Shown in pieces: positions 18,435 to 27,479 of a DNA stretch of 64,000 bases. A program made the position numbers and the translations under genes. The notes under the pieces are model-generated. The model was not told where the DNA came from. It saw only the letters and a list, made by a program, of their open reading frames with translations, and searched no databases. How positions within the stretch are numbered: the stretch's first letter is position 1; every line of letters starts with the position of its first letter. This DNA is from Zeimonas sp003577305 (lineage in GTDB: Bacteria > Pseudomonadota > Gammaproteobacteria > Burkholderiales > Burkholderiaceae_E), in contig SZOX01000003.1 of the NCBI GenBank assembly GCA_030263385.1, positions 434,001 through 498,000 on the forward strand, read 5' to 3'.

Positions 18435-19117
18435 CCCTGCGCCGCGGTATCGGCGGGCCGCTCGAGGCAGTAACCGAGGCCGCGCACGGTGGCGATGCGG
18501 ATCTCGCAGCCCTCGAGCTTGCGGCGCAGCCTGTGCATGTAGACCTCGATCGCGTTCAGGCTGATCTCGTCGCCCCATTCGCAGACGTGGTCGACGATCT
18601 GCTCCTTGCTGACCAGGCGCCCCATGCGCTGCATCAGCACTTCGAGCAATCCGATCTCGCGCGCCGAGAGGTCCAGCGGATGCTCGCCGAGGAACGCGGT
18701 GCGACTGACCTGGTCGAAAGCCAGCGGTCCGCAGCGCAACCGGCTGCTGCCGCTGCCCATGCTGCGGCGGACCAGCGCGCGTACCCGCGCTTCGAGTTCG
18801 GAGAGCGCGAACGGCTTGGCCATGAAGTCGTCCGCGCCGAGGTCCAGTCCGCGCACCCGCTGCTCGACCGAGTCGGCAGCGGTGAGAATCAGCACCGGCG
18901 CGGCGACGTTTCGCGAGCGCAGCCGCCTCAGGACCTCCAGCCCGGGCAGGCCCGGCAGACCGAGATCGAGGATCAACAGGTCATACGCCTGCGTGGACAG
19001 CGCGGTGTCGGCATCGCGCCCCGAGGCGACGTGATCGACCGCATAGCCTGCGCCGCGCAGCGACCGCGACAGGCCGTCGGCCATCACCTGATCGTCTTCG
19101 GCGATGAGGATGCGCAT
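18431..19117 (-). CDS. OmpR-family response regulator, TctD/QseB type
   Basis: 228 residues: a receiver domain with the acidic pair in IAEDDQ and phosphoacceptor Asp51 in LILDLGLPGLPGLEVL, conserved Lys in FMAKPF, then a winged-helix DNA-binding domain ending VYMHRLRRKLEGCEIRIATVRGLGYCLE. It is the cognate partner of the kinase immediately downstream. The ATG at 19117 gives the canonical MRILIAEDDQ. Upstream in-frame sequence has no conserved character and is excluded. The pyrF stop is 58 bases upstream, so the pair may be read from pyrF or from its own promoter in that gap. Confidence 0.92.
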   Translation of the reverse strand: MRILIAEDDQVMADGLSRSLRGAGYAVDHVASGRDADTALSTQAYDLLILDLGLPGLPGLEVLRRLRSRNVAAPVLILTAADSVEQRVRGLDLGADDFMAKPFALSELEARVRALVRRSMGSGSSRLRCGPLAFDQVSRTAFLGEHPLDLSAREIGLLEVLMQRMGRLVSKEQIVDHVCEWGDEISLNAIEVYMHRLRRKLEGCEIRIATVRGLGYCLERPADTAAQG

Positions 19118-19175
19118 CCGGATTTCGCGTACGCCGCCGACGGCGGCACCGGCAGCAAGTGTAGCGCTGCGCTGT

Positions 19176-19985
19176 TCAGCAAGGGGCGAGCGCCTCGCGC
19201 AGGGCGTCGCGCGTGGCCCTGGCCACTGCGGCGGCGGCCGCGGCGAAGTCTTCCGCGCGGCTTGCATAGAGGATCGCGCGCGACGAATTGACGATCATCC
19301 GTCGCCCGCCGGCGCGCACCGTGGCCTCGATGTCGCCACCCTGCGCGCCGATGCCGGGCACCAGCAGCGGCAGGTCGCCGGCGATCGCGCGCACGCGCGC
19401 GAGCTCGGCAGGGTAGGTGGCCCCCACCACCAGGCCGAGCTGGCCGCTCGTGTTCCACGGTCCGGCGGCCAGCCGTGCCACGCGTTCGAACAGGCGCTCG
19501 CCGCCGACCTCGAGCGCCTGCAGGTCGCTGCCCCCGGGATTGGAGGTGCGGCACAGCAGGATGACGCCCCGATCGCGCCAGGCGAGCCAGGGTTCGAGCG
19601 AATCGAAACCCATGTACGGGTTGACCGTGGCCGCGTCGGCCCGGTAGCGCTCGAAGGCCTCGCGGGCATACTGCTCGGCGGTGGCGCCGATGTCTCCCCG
19701 CTTGACGTCGAGGATCACCGGCTTGCCGGGGTGCGCGTGCCGAATGTGCGCAACCAGATCCTCGAGCTGCTCCTCGGCGCGCGCCGCTGCGAAGTAGGCG
19801 ATCTGCGGCTTGAACGCGCAGGCGAATTCCGCCGTGGCATCGACGATCTCGCGGCAGAATGAGAGGATCGCGTCGGATCGGCCAGCGAGATGCGCGGGCA
19901 GGCGCGACGGATCCGGATCGAGGCCGACGCACAGCATCGAGTCGGCGCGGTCCCAGGCGGCCTGCAGCGAAGCGACGAAACTCAC
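19176..19985 (-). CDS. pyrF: Orotidine 5'-phosphate decarboxylase
   Basis: PyrF makes UMP, the last step of de novo pyrimidine synthesis. The 269-residue protein is the long (type 2) form. It has MLCVGLDPDP (as SMLCVGLDPDPSRLP), the catalytic VILDVKRGDIGATAEQYA, NPYMGFDSLEPW and LLVPGIGAQGGDIEATVRAG. The GTG at 19985 is preferred because GGAGGAGGG lies 5-13 bases upstream. An ATG at 20015 would place that ribosome-binding site inside the coding region. The gene is divergent from the EamA permease, with 42 bases between the starts. Confidence 0.93.
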   Translation of the reverse strand: MSFVASLQAAWDRADSMLCVGLDPDPSRLPAHLAGRSDAILSFCREIVDATAEFACAFKPQIAYFAAARAEEQLEDLVAHIRHAHPGKPVILDVKRGDIGATAEQYAREAFERYRADAATVNPYMGFDSLEPWLAWRDRGVILLCRTSNPGGSDLQALEVGGERLFERVARLAAGPWNTSGQLGLVVGATYPAELARVRAIAGDLPLLVPGIGAQGGDIEATVRAGGRRMIVNSSRAILYASRAEDFAAAAAAVARATRDALREALAPC

Positions 19986-20027
19986 CAGCCCTCCTCCGAC
20001 GTTCGACAATTCCATTCTATCCAGACG

Positions 20028-20933
20028 ATGAACGAGCCGCTGCGCCTTTCGCCGCGCGATCTCTGGCTGCTGGCGCTGCTCACGCTCGCCTGGGGCGTGA
20101 ACTGGCCGATCATGAAGATCGGCGTGAACGAGCTCGCGCCGATGAGCTTTCGTGCGCTGACCATGATCGGCGGTCTGCCGGCGCTGGCAGTCATCGCGCG
20201 CGTCGCAGGAGTGCCGCTGCGCGTGCCGCGCGAGGAGCGCGGCGAGTTGCTCGTGCTCGCGCTGACGAACATGGTGCTCTGGATCGTCCTGTCGATCTAC
20301 GCGCTGAAGCTGCTGTCGTCGGGCCGCGCCGCGATTCTCGCGTACACGATGCCGGTCTGGACTGCGCTGATCGGCATCGCGCTGTATGGCGAGCATCCGT
20401 CGCGGCGGCTCTGGGTCGGCGTGGCTGCGGCCGCGCTCGGTGTCCTGCTGCTGCTGGGCGGCGAGATCGGGGCGATCGCCGGTCGCCCCCTGGGAATGCT
20501 GCTGATGCTGTCGGCCGCTGCGATATGGGGGCTGGGCACGCACCTGATGCGCCGCCGGCGACTGCGCGCGCACATCCTGACGATCACCTTCTGGTCGGTG
20601 GCGATCGGTCTCGTCGTCTGCAGCGGCCTAGCGCTGGCATTCGAGCGCGGCAGCTGGATCCGCGCGCCCGACGCGGCCGGATGGGGCGCGGTCGTGTACA
20701 ACGCCCTGATCGTCTTCGGCTTCGCCCAGCTCGTCTGGTTCCGGCTCGTGTCCATCCTGCCGCCGGTGGCCAGCGGACTGTCGGTGATGCTGATTCCGGT
20801 GATCGGCCTGTTCTCGGGCATCGTGATGCTCGGAGAGCGGCCGGGATGGCAGGACTGGATCGCGCTCGCCGCGGTGCTGGTGGCGATCGCCAGCGTGCTG
20901 CTTCCCGTGCGCGAGGCGGGCGCGGCGCGCTGA
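20028..20933 (+). CDS. EamA-family (DMT superfamily) permease
   Basis: A 301-residue integral membrane protein with ten predicted hydrophobic helices in two EamA halves, opening LRLSPRDLWLLALLTLAWGVNWPIMKIGV. WGVNWP is typical of the first EamA helix. Members export or import small metabolites such as amino acids, nucleosides or riboflavin; the substrate cannot be assigned from sequence. It stands alone on the plus strand, divergent from pyrF and convergent with the transglutaminase-like gene. Confidence 0.88.
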   Translation: MNEPLRLSPRDLWLLALLTLAWGVNWPIMKIGVNELAPMSFRALTMIGGLPALAVIARVAGVPLRVPREERGELLVLALTNMVLWIVLSIYALKLLSSGRAAILAYTMPVWTALIGIALYGEHPSRRLWVGVAAAALGVLLLLGGEIGAIAGRPLGMLLMLSAAAIWGLGTHLMRRRRLRAHILTITFWSVAIGLVVCSGLALAFERGSWIRAPDAAGWGAVVYNALIVFGFAQLVWFRLVSILPPVASGLSVMLIPVIGLFSGIVMLGERPGWQDWIALAAVLVAIASVLLPVREAGAAR

Positions 20934-20988
20934 TCGCGCCGTGCGGCGGCAAGCCCCGCGGGTTGCGCTCGACCTCTCCGGGCGGCGC

Positions 20989-21723
20989 TCAACGCCCGAG
21001 CGGCGTCTCGTTCTCGAAGCGGTCTTGCGGCGACACCGGCGCCGAGTCGGCGCCGGCGGAGAACGAAGCACCCGGGTAATGGCGCAGCATGTCTTCGCGT
21101 ACCTGCTGCAGCGGCAGGTCGGACCAGGTGCCGTGATCGGCGAGGTACTTCATGTGCAGGCGCCCCTGCGCATCGTGCTCCTGGTAGAGCGCGTCGCCCG
21201 AGCCGTCGAATTCGGTCGGGCGCACGCCGAAGCGCTCGCACAGCTCGATGTTGAACGCGGGCACGGCCTTGACCCAGCGGCCCTCGATCAGCAGCGCGGC
21301 GTAGCCGTGGTCGTAGAAGATGTCGATCCCGCCCATGCGTGCGCGCAGTTTCTCGGTATTCAGGTGATTGACCACGTCGGCCAGCCCGATCGCCGACGCG
21401 ATGCCCACCGCGCGTGCGCAGGCCGCGAGCAGGCCCGCCTTCGAGACGCACCAGCCGTAGCCGTCGCGAATCACCTGGCTCGCGCGATACGCCTCGGAGT
21501 CATAGCTGATGCGGTATGGGTCGTAGCGGATCCGGTCGCGCACCGCGTAGAACAGGCGCACCGCACGGGTACGCGCATCGTGCGCACCGCCGATTGCCTC
21601 GCTCACGAAGCGTCGCACCTCGGGCGTCTCGTAATCGAGGAATGCGGTCGCAGCGAGGTACGGCCCGAGATCCGGACCTGCGCGCGTGACGCCGGGCAGC
21701 CCCGGCAGGTGAACCACGTTCAT
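20989..21723 (-). CDS. Transglutaminase-like cysteine protease fold protein
   Basis: 244 residues. A transglutaminase-core pattern is visible: RIRYDPYRISYD, then GYGWCVSKAGLLAACARAVGI with the candidate catalytic Cys92, and IFYDHGYAALLIEGRWVKAVPAFNIELC with candidate His139. The usual third catalytic Asp after the His strand is not evident (sequence AVPAFN). The ATG at 21723 lies 6 bases after GGAGG, so it is favoured over an ATG 6 bases upstream at 21729. No partner gene is adjacent; the substrate is unknown. It is divergent from the OmpA-type lipoprotein gene. Confidence 0.82.
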   Translation of the reverse strand: MNVVHLPGLPGVTRAGPDLGPYLAATAFLDYETPEVRRFVSEAIGGAHDARTRAVRLFYAVRDRIRYDPYRISYDSEAYRASQVIRDGYGWCVSKAGLLAACARAVGIASAIGLADVVNHLNTEKLRARMGGIDIFYDHGYAALLIEGRWVKAVPAFNIELCERFGVRPTEFDGSGDALYQEHDAQGRLHMKYLADHGTWSDLPLQQVREDMLRHYPGASFSAGADSAPVSPQDRFENETPLGR

Positions 21724-21885
21724 CGTCATCCTCCGTGCCCCCATTGTAGCGGCGTCGCGCGGGCGGGCCAGCGAGGTCGGGCGACGATCTCCGTTACGAT
21801 CGCGCTGTCCGGAGTCCGGTCGGGCGTGCGCGGCTTGCACCCGGCCCGGCGAAAATCCCCGGCACATCCGCAAGAGAGGCGAATC

Positions 21886-22545
21886 ATGGCAACGAAGAAG
21901 ACCTTCCTGGCGTGCATCGTGGCGTCGACGGCGCTGGCGGGCTGCGCCAACATGACCGAAACCCAGCAGCGCACCGCGGTCGGCACCGGTGTCGGGGCGG
22001 TGGTGGGCGCGGCACTGGGCAGCGCCGTGGGTGGCAGCGGCGGCGCGACACGCACCGGCGCGGTGCTCGGCGCCGCGGCCGGCGGCATCGGTACCTACGT
22101 CTGGTCCAGGCGCATGGAGGAGCAGAAGCGCACGATGGAGCGGGCCACCGCCGGCACCGGTGTCGACGTCTCGCAGACCGCCGACAACCAGCTGAAGCTC
22201 GAGATTCCGAGCGACATCTCGTTCGACACGAATCGTGCCGAGATCAAGCCGAATTTCCGGCCGATCCTCGATCGCTTCGCACAGACGCTGAATGCGAATC
22301 CGGGAACCACGGTGCGCATCGTGGGCCACACCGACAACACCGGCACCGACGCGATCAACGACCCGCTGTCGGTCAACCGTGCGGCCAGCGCGCGCCAGTA
22401 TCTCGCCTCGCGCGGCGTCGATGCGGCGCGCATCGCGATCGACGGACATGGCTCGCGCGAGCCGATCGCCGACAACAGCACTGCGGCGGGCAGGGCGAAG
22501 AACCGTCGCGTCGAGATCTACGTGGCCGAGCCCGCGCCGCGCTGA
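21886..22545 (+). CDS. OmpA-family peptidoglycan-associated lipoprotein (YiaD-like)
   Basis: 219 residues. The lipoprotein signal is ACIVASTALAGC with a lipobox ending at LAGC. It is followed by a glycine-zipper segment (about residues 37-75: VGTGVGAVVGAALGSAVGGSGG ... GAVLGAAAGGIGTYVW, read as two parts). The C-terminal OmpA domain binds peptidoglycan: ISFDTNRAEIKPNFRPILDRFA, VRIVGHTDNTG, DPLSVNRAASARQYLASRGVDAARI and NRRVEIYVA. It is probably anchored in the outer membrane, tethering it to the cell wall. AGAGAGGCGAATC just upstream serves as the ribosome-binding region. Confidence 0.92.
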   Translation: MATKKTFLACIVASTALAGCANMTETQQRTAVGTGVGAVVGAALGSAVGGSGGATRTGAVLGAAAGGIGTYVWSRRMEEQKRTMERATAGTGVDVSQTADNQLKLEIPSDISFDTNRAEIKPNFRPILDRFAQTLNANPGTTVRIVGHTDNTGTDAINDPLSVNRAASARQYLASRGVDAARIAIDGHGSREPIADNSTAAGRAKNRRVEIYVAEPAPR

Positions 22546-22592
22546 AGCCGCGGCGGCCGGGTGCTGGCACCCGGTTGCGGCGCGGAGGAACG

Positions 22593-22620
22593 AAAAAGGC
22601 CCGCAGTTGCGGGCCTTTTC
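22593..22620. terminator. Bidirectional rho-independent terminator
   Basis: A 12-base-pair perfect stem, AAAAGGCCCGCA against TGCGGGCCTTTT, with a very short loop (GT) lies between the convergent OmpA-type gene and groL. A-rich and T-rich flanks give a U-tract on both strands, so it can end transcription from both sides. Confidence 0.92.
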
Positions 22621-22656
22621 CTTGCATGGCGGCCCCCGGGGCCGCCATCGCCGGGC

Positions 22657-24303
<1,647 letters not shown>

Positions 24304-24339
24304 CTGCTTGTTCTCCTGGAACCTGTTGATTCGTGTGGC

Positions 24340-24627
24340 TTACTCGACCACGGCCATGATGTCTTCTTCGCGCATCACCAGCAGTTCGTCGCCTTCGACC
24401 TTCACGGTCTGGCCGCTGTACTTGCCGAAGAGCACCTTGTCGCCGACCTTCACCGCGAGCGGGCGGACCTTGCCGTCGTCGCCCACCTTGCCGTTGCCGA
24501 CAGCGAGCACTTCGCCCTGGTCAGGCTTCTCGGCGGCGCTATCGGGGATCACGATGCCGGACGCGGTCTTGCGCTCGTTGTCCAGGCGTTTGATGATCAC
24601 GCGATCATGCAGCGGACGGAGTTTCAT
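24340..24627 (-). CDS. groS: Co-chaperonin GroES (10 kDa)
   Basis: GroES caps the GroEL chamber as a heptamer. It has 95 residues with MKLRPLHDRVIIKRLDNERKTASGIVIPDSAAEKP, the mobile loop and VGDKVLFGKYSGQTVKVEGDELLVMREEDIMAVVE. The start is preceded by GGGAG. It is the first gene of the groS-groL operon; the leader from the promoter to the ATG is about 140 bases. Confidence 0.97.
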   Translation of the reverse strand: MKLRPLHDRVIIKRLDNERKTASGIVIPDSAAEKPDQGEVLAVGNGKVGDDGKVRPLAVKVGDKVLFGKYSGQTVKVEGDELLVMREEDIMAVVE

Positions 24628-24745
24628 GCGGGGTAGCTCCCAAGTTGTTGAAAATTAAAGAGAAAATCACGAAGCCGGGAGGCCGGCTCCGGGCATTCCG
24701 GCGGGCGGGCGCAGTACGTTCCGGCAGAACCCGGTCACGTTCTTG

Positions 24746-24772
24746 TTAGCACTCACCGCTGGCGAGTGCTGA
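24746..24772. promoter_or_regulatory. CIRCE operator (HrcA-binding site)
   Basis: TTAGCACTC, nine spacer bases, then GAGTGCTGA. This matches the CIRCE consensus (TTAGCACTC-N9-GAGTGCTAA) with one change in the right arm. It lies just downstream of, and touching, the -10 of the groS promoter. In this family the HrcA repressor binds here and is released on heat shock. hrcA itself is not in the window. Confidence 0.95.
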
Positions 24773-24800
24773 TTGTAGGAACTCGTCGCCCGGATTTCAA
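24772..24800 (-). promoter_or_regulatory. Sigma-70-type promoter of groS-groL
   Basis: On the minus strand TTGAAA (24800-24795), a 17-base spacer and TACAAT (24777-24772) form a near-consensus vegetative promoter. The -35 reads CTTGAAA, which also fits the -35 of sigma-32 promoters, but no CCCCAT-type -10 is present at the right distance. HrcA repression through the adjoining CIRCE is therefore the likely main control. Confidence 0.85.
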
Positions 24801-24838
24801 GTGCGGAAAGGGCGCGGCAAGTGCGGAAAGGGCGCGGC
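24799..24838. repeat. Tandem 20-base direct duplication upstream of the groS promoter
   Basis: AAGTGCGGAAAGGGCGCGGC occurs twice head to tail at 24799-24818 and 24819-24838 without mismatch. The first copy starts within the -35 hexamer region of the groS promoter. It could be a simple replication duplication or a doubled regulatory site. Confidence 0.95.
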
Positions 24839-24853
24839 GAGGCTCCGGCGCCA

Positions 24854-24883
24854 GAAAAAAAACGGCCGCCCGGGGGCGGCCGT
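24854..24883 (-). terminator. Rho-independent terminator of the cold-shock gene
   Basis: On the minus strand ACGGCCGCCC, a two-base loop and GGGCGGCCGT form a 10-base-pair GC-rich stem followed by a run of eight T. It lies 55 bases past the cold-shock stop. Confidence 0.92.
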
Positions 24884-24937
24884 CGGTCGGCTCGCAAGCC
24901 GGCGTTCCCGAAGGCGGGCCGGTTGCGGGGCGCGTGA

Positions 24938-25150
24938 TTACAGCGGGCGGATCGCCGAGGCCTGCAGGCCTTTCGGACCCTGCTTGACCGCGAATTCGAC
25001 TCGCTGCGCTTCCTGCAGCGTCTTGAACCCGCTGCCCTGGATCTCGGAGAAGTGCGCGAAAAGATCCGCGCTGCCGTCATCGGGGGCGATGAAGCCGAAA
25101 CCCTTGGATTCGTTGAACCACTTGACCACGCCGGTCACTCGATTGCTCAT
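24938..25150 (-). CDS. Cold-shock-domain protein (CspA family)
   Basis: A small single-strand RNA/DNA-binding protein of 70 residues, one cold-shock domain with RNP1 KGFGFIAPDD and RNP2 DLFAHFSEI. The ATG at 25150 (MSNRVTGVVKWFNESKGFG) is chosen because GGAG lies 7 bases upstream. The ATG at 25162 would overlap that ribosome-binding site. The roughly 190-base gap upstream fits the long structured leader common in this family, but I cannot point to a defined cold-box. It ends in its own terminator. Confidence 0.93.
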   Translation of the reverse strand: MSNRVTGVVKWFNESKGFGFIAPDDGSADLFAHFSEIQGSGFKTLQEAQRVEFAVKQGPKGLQASAIRPL

Positions 25151-25347
25151 GTTGCGCTCCATTCGATACGCGTTGGGACATACACCGCAGACGACCCCGT
25201 CGCGGCGGCAGACGAATCAAGAGGCACAACCAGGTATTCGAGACGCGCTGCCCTGAGGCAGGCCGGCTTGACACGCAAAGATGATCAACTTGAACTGAAT
25301 GCCGGCACAGACTAACCGATTCCGGCCGTTCTGTCGAGCGGTATCGT

Positions 25348-25884
25348 TCAGGGCTGCTCGGGTTCGACTCCCAGAGCCACGAGAAAGCGGGACACCATGT
25401 TGTAGGTTGCCACGGTGCCGACGAACTCGACCAGCTCGCGCGCCGGCAGTGCGCGCTCGAGCGCATCGAAGCTTGCGTCGGACACCTTGACCGCGAGGGT
25501 CATCTCGACCGCGACCGCGAGCGCGGCGCGCTCGGTCGCGTCGAACTGCGCCTCGTTCGATGCGGCGCGCTGCGGCTCGCGCAGCGCCTCGAGTTGCGCG
25601 TGCGTGCCGCCCGCCTTCAGGAACTCGGGCGCATGGTGACGGAACTCGTAGTCGGCGCCGTTGAGCACCGCCACTGCGCACATCGCCAGCTCGCGCAGCT
25701 TCGGCGACAGCTGCAACTGCGTGCGGATCGCACCCAGGTAGCTGTTCCAGCCCTTCGCCATTTCGGGGCTGTGCAGCAGCATGCGGTCGAGGTTGAGCAG
25801 CGTGCCGCCACGGCGCGCCCGCACCGCCTCGACGATCGCGCGCGGCTCGGCCAGGTCGGCGGGAACGTAGGGAACGCGGGGCAT
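25348..25884 (-). CDS. Carboxymuconolactone-decarboxylase-like (peroxidase-related) protein
   Basis: 178 residues, mostly helical, with LNLDRMLLHSPEMAKGWNSYLGAIRTQLQLSPKLRELAMCAVAVLNGADYEFRHHAPEF, the AhpD/CMD fold pattern (quoted here only as the start and end of one conserved block). The CxxC redox pair of AhpD is absent: a single Cys precedes NGADYEFRHH. A peroxidase-related or decarboxylase-like role is a family guess only. The ATG at 25884 is used; a GTG at 25896 is also possible and neither has a clear ribosome-binding site. It lies 45 bases downstream of hemN and may be cotranscribed. Confidence 0.8.
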   Translation of the reverse strand: MPRVPYVPADLAEPRAIVEAVRARRGGTLLNLDRMLLHSPEMAKGWNSYLGAIRTQLQLSPKLRELAMCAVAVLNGADYEFRHHAPEFLKAGGTHAQLEALREPQRAASNEAQFDATERAALAVAVEMTLAVKVSDASFDALERALPARELVEFVGTVATYNMVSRFLVALGVEPEQP

Positions 25885-25929
25885 CGATGGCACCACAGGC
25901 GCGGGCGCGGCCGTGCAGGGGCGGGCGGC

Positions 25930-27324
25930 TCAGGCGATGCGCGAATACGAAGCGCCGCTGGGCGCCTGCGCCAGGCGGCGGTCGAAGGCCATTGCCGCCG
26001 CACGCACCAGCAGCCGGCCGCGCGGCGTGACCTCGACACCGTGCTCGTCGATCCGCACCACCCCCGCCTCGGCAAGCGGCGCGAGCGCCTCGATCGAGCC
26101 GGCCAGCCAGCGGCGGCTGTCGATGCCGCGGCGCTCGTCGAGCGCGGCGAAGTCGATCCGGAAGTCGCACATCAGCGCGCTGATCGCGTCGCGGCGCACG
26201 AAGTCGTCTGCGTCGAGTGCGATGCCGCGCACCGCGGGCAGTTCGCCGCGCTCGATGCGCCGGTAGTAGCCGTCGAGCAGCTTGTCGTTCTGCGCATAGA
26301 CGTCGCCGACCGAGGAGATCGACGACACGCCGAGCGCGATCAGGTCGCCGGAGTCGTGCGAGCAATAGCCCTGGAAGTTGCGATGCAGGCGTCCTTCGCG
26401 CTGCGCGATCGACAGTTCGTCGTCTTCGCGCGCGAAGTGATCGAGGCCGAGGTGCCGGTAGCCGGCGGCCGCGAACATCTTCACCGCCGTCTCGAACATG
26501 CGCGCCTTCTCTTCCGACGACGGCAGGTCGGCTTCGGCGATGCGCCGCTGCGGCTTGAACAACACCGGCAGGTGCGCGTAGTGGTAGAGCGCGATGCGGC
26601 CTGGCGCCGCGGCGATCGTCTTGCGCAGCGTCTCCTGGAAGCCGGTCGGGTGCTGCTTCGGCAGCCCGTAGATGAGGTCGACGTTGATCGAGTGGAATCC
26701 GGCCTCGCGCGCCGCCTCGATCAGTTCGACCGTCTGCTCGTACGACTGGATGCGGTTGACCGCCGCCTGCACCACCGGGTCGAAGTCCTGCACGCCGAGG
26801 CTGACGCGGTTCAGTCCCATCGACCGCAGGGTGCGCACCCTTTGCGGGCTCACCGTGCGCGGGTCGATCTCGATCGAGTACTCGCCATCGTCGCGGAAAT
26901 CGAAGGCGCGGCGCAGCATGTCGATCAGGGTGCCCAGTTCGGCGTCGGGCATGAAGGTGGGCGTGCCGCCGCCGAAATGCATGTGGCTGATCGGTTGCCC
27001 GCGGCCGGTGAGCGCGGTGACCAGTTCGACCTCGCGTTCGAGCGCGGTCAGGTAGGGGAAGACCTGCTCGACGTGGCGCGTGCCGATCTTGTTGCAGCCG
27101 CAGTAGTAGCAGATCGACCGGCAGAAGGGGATGTGCACATAGAGGCCGAGCGGCTCGCCGTGGCGGGCTGCGCGCGCCGCGAGCGCCTGCGCATAGCGCT
27201 CGGCGCCCACCCGCTCGTCGAACCGGTCGGCCGTCGGGTAGGAGGTGTAGCGCGGTCCGCGGCCGCCGAAGCGGCGCAGCAGTTCGTCGTCGATGATCAG
27301 GGGCTCGCTGGCCTGGATGCTCAT
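25930..27324 (-). CDS. hemN: Oxygen-independent coproporphyrinogen III oxidase
   Basis: HemN decarboxylates coproporphyrinogen III to protoporphyrinogen IX by radical SAM chemistry, allowing haem synthesis without oxygen. The 464-residue protein has YVHIPFCRSICYYCGC (cluster cysteines 68, 72 and 75, plus the HemN-specific Cys77), HFGGGTPTF, GVQDFDPVVQAAVNRIQ and the C-terminal HemN domain. The ATG at 27324 (MSIQASEPLIIDDELLRRFG) is chosen over a start 36 bases upstream. No FNR-type site is convincing in the upstream 155 bases. Its presence points to growth at low oxygen. Confidence 0.95.
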   Translation of the reverse strand: MSIQASEPLIIDDELLRRFGGRGPRYTSYPTADRFDERVGAERYAQALAARAARHGEPLGLYVHIPFCRSICYYCGCNKIGTRHVEQVFPYLTALEREVELVTALTGRGQPISHMHFGGGTPTFMPDAELGTLIDMLRRAFDFRDDGEYSIEIDPRTVSPQRVRTLRSMGLNRVSLGVQDFDPVVQAAVNRIQSYEQTVELIEAAREAGFHSINVDLIYGLPKQHPTGFQETLRKTIAAAPGRIALYHYAHLPVLFKPQRRIAEADLPSSEEKARMFETAVKMFAAAGYRHLGLDHFAREDDELSIAQREGRLHRNFQGYCSHDSGDLIALGVSSISSVGDVYAQNDKLLDGYYRRIERGELPAVRGIALDADDFVRRDAISALMCDFRIDFAALDERRGIDSRRWLAGSIEALAPLAEAGVVRIDEHGVEVTPRGRLLVRAAAMAFDRRLAQAPSGASYSRIA

Positions 27325-27479
27325 GGAGATTGCACGCGTTGCGTAAGTGCTCGCGGCCATTTTCGCATCCGCGGCTCCCAGCGTCTAATCCGGGTGCGTT
27401 GTCGGCTCTGCGGGAGCGACGCTGCGACAGCGTGACGAACGTGCCGCGTCCCGCGGCGCTCGCCGCGCTTGCCGCGGCA

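Larger units (their letters stand above)
24628..24937. other. 310-base intergenic region between groS and the cold-shock gene
   Basis: From groS outward it holds the groS leader (24628-24745), the CIRCE operator (24746-24772), the -10 and -35 of the groS promoter (24772-24800), two direct copies of a 20-base unit (24799-24838) starting at the -35, and the terminator of the cold-shock gene (24854-24883). The last 50 bases up to the cold-shock stop show nothing recognisable. Confidence 0.85.

Noticed and set aside
24772..24800. Sigma-32 heat-shock promoter for groS
   Set aside because: CTTGAAA would fit the -35, but no CCCCAT-like -10 is at the needed distance, while TACAAT at 17 bases fits sigma-70 and a CIRCE is present.
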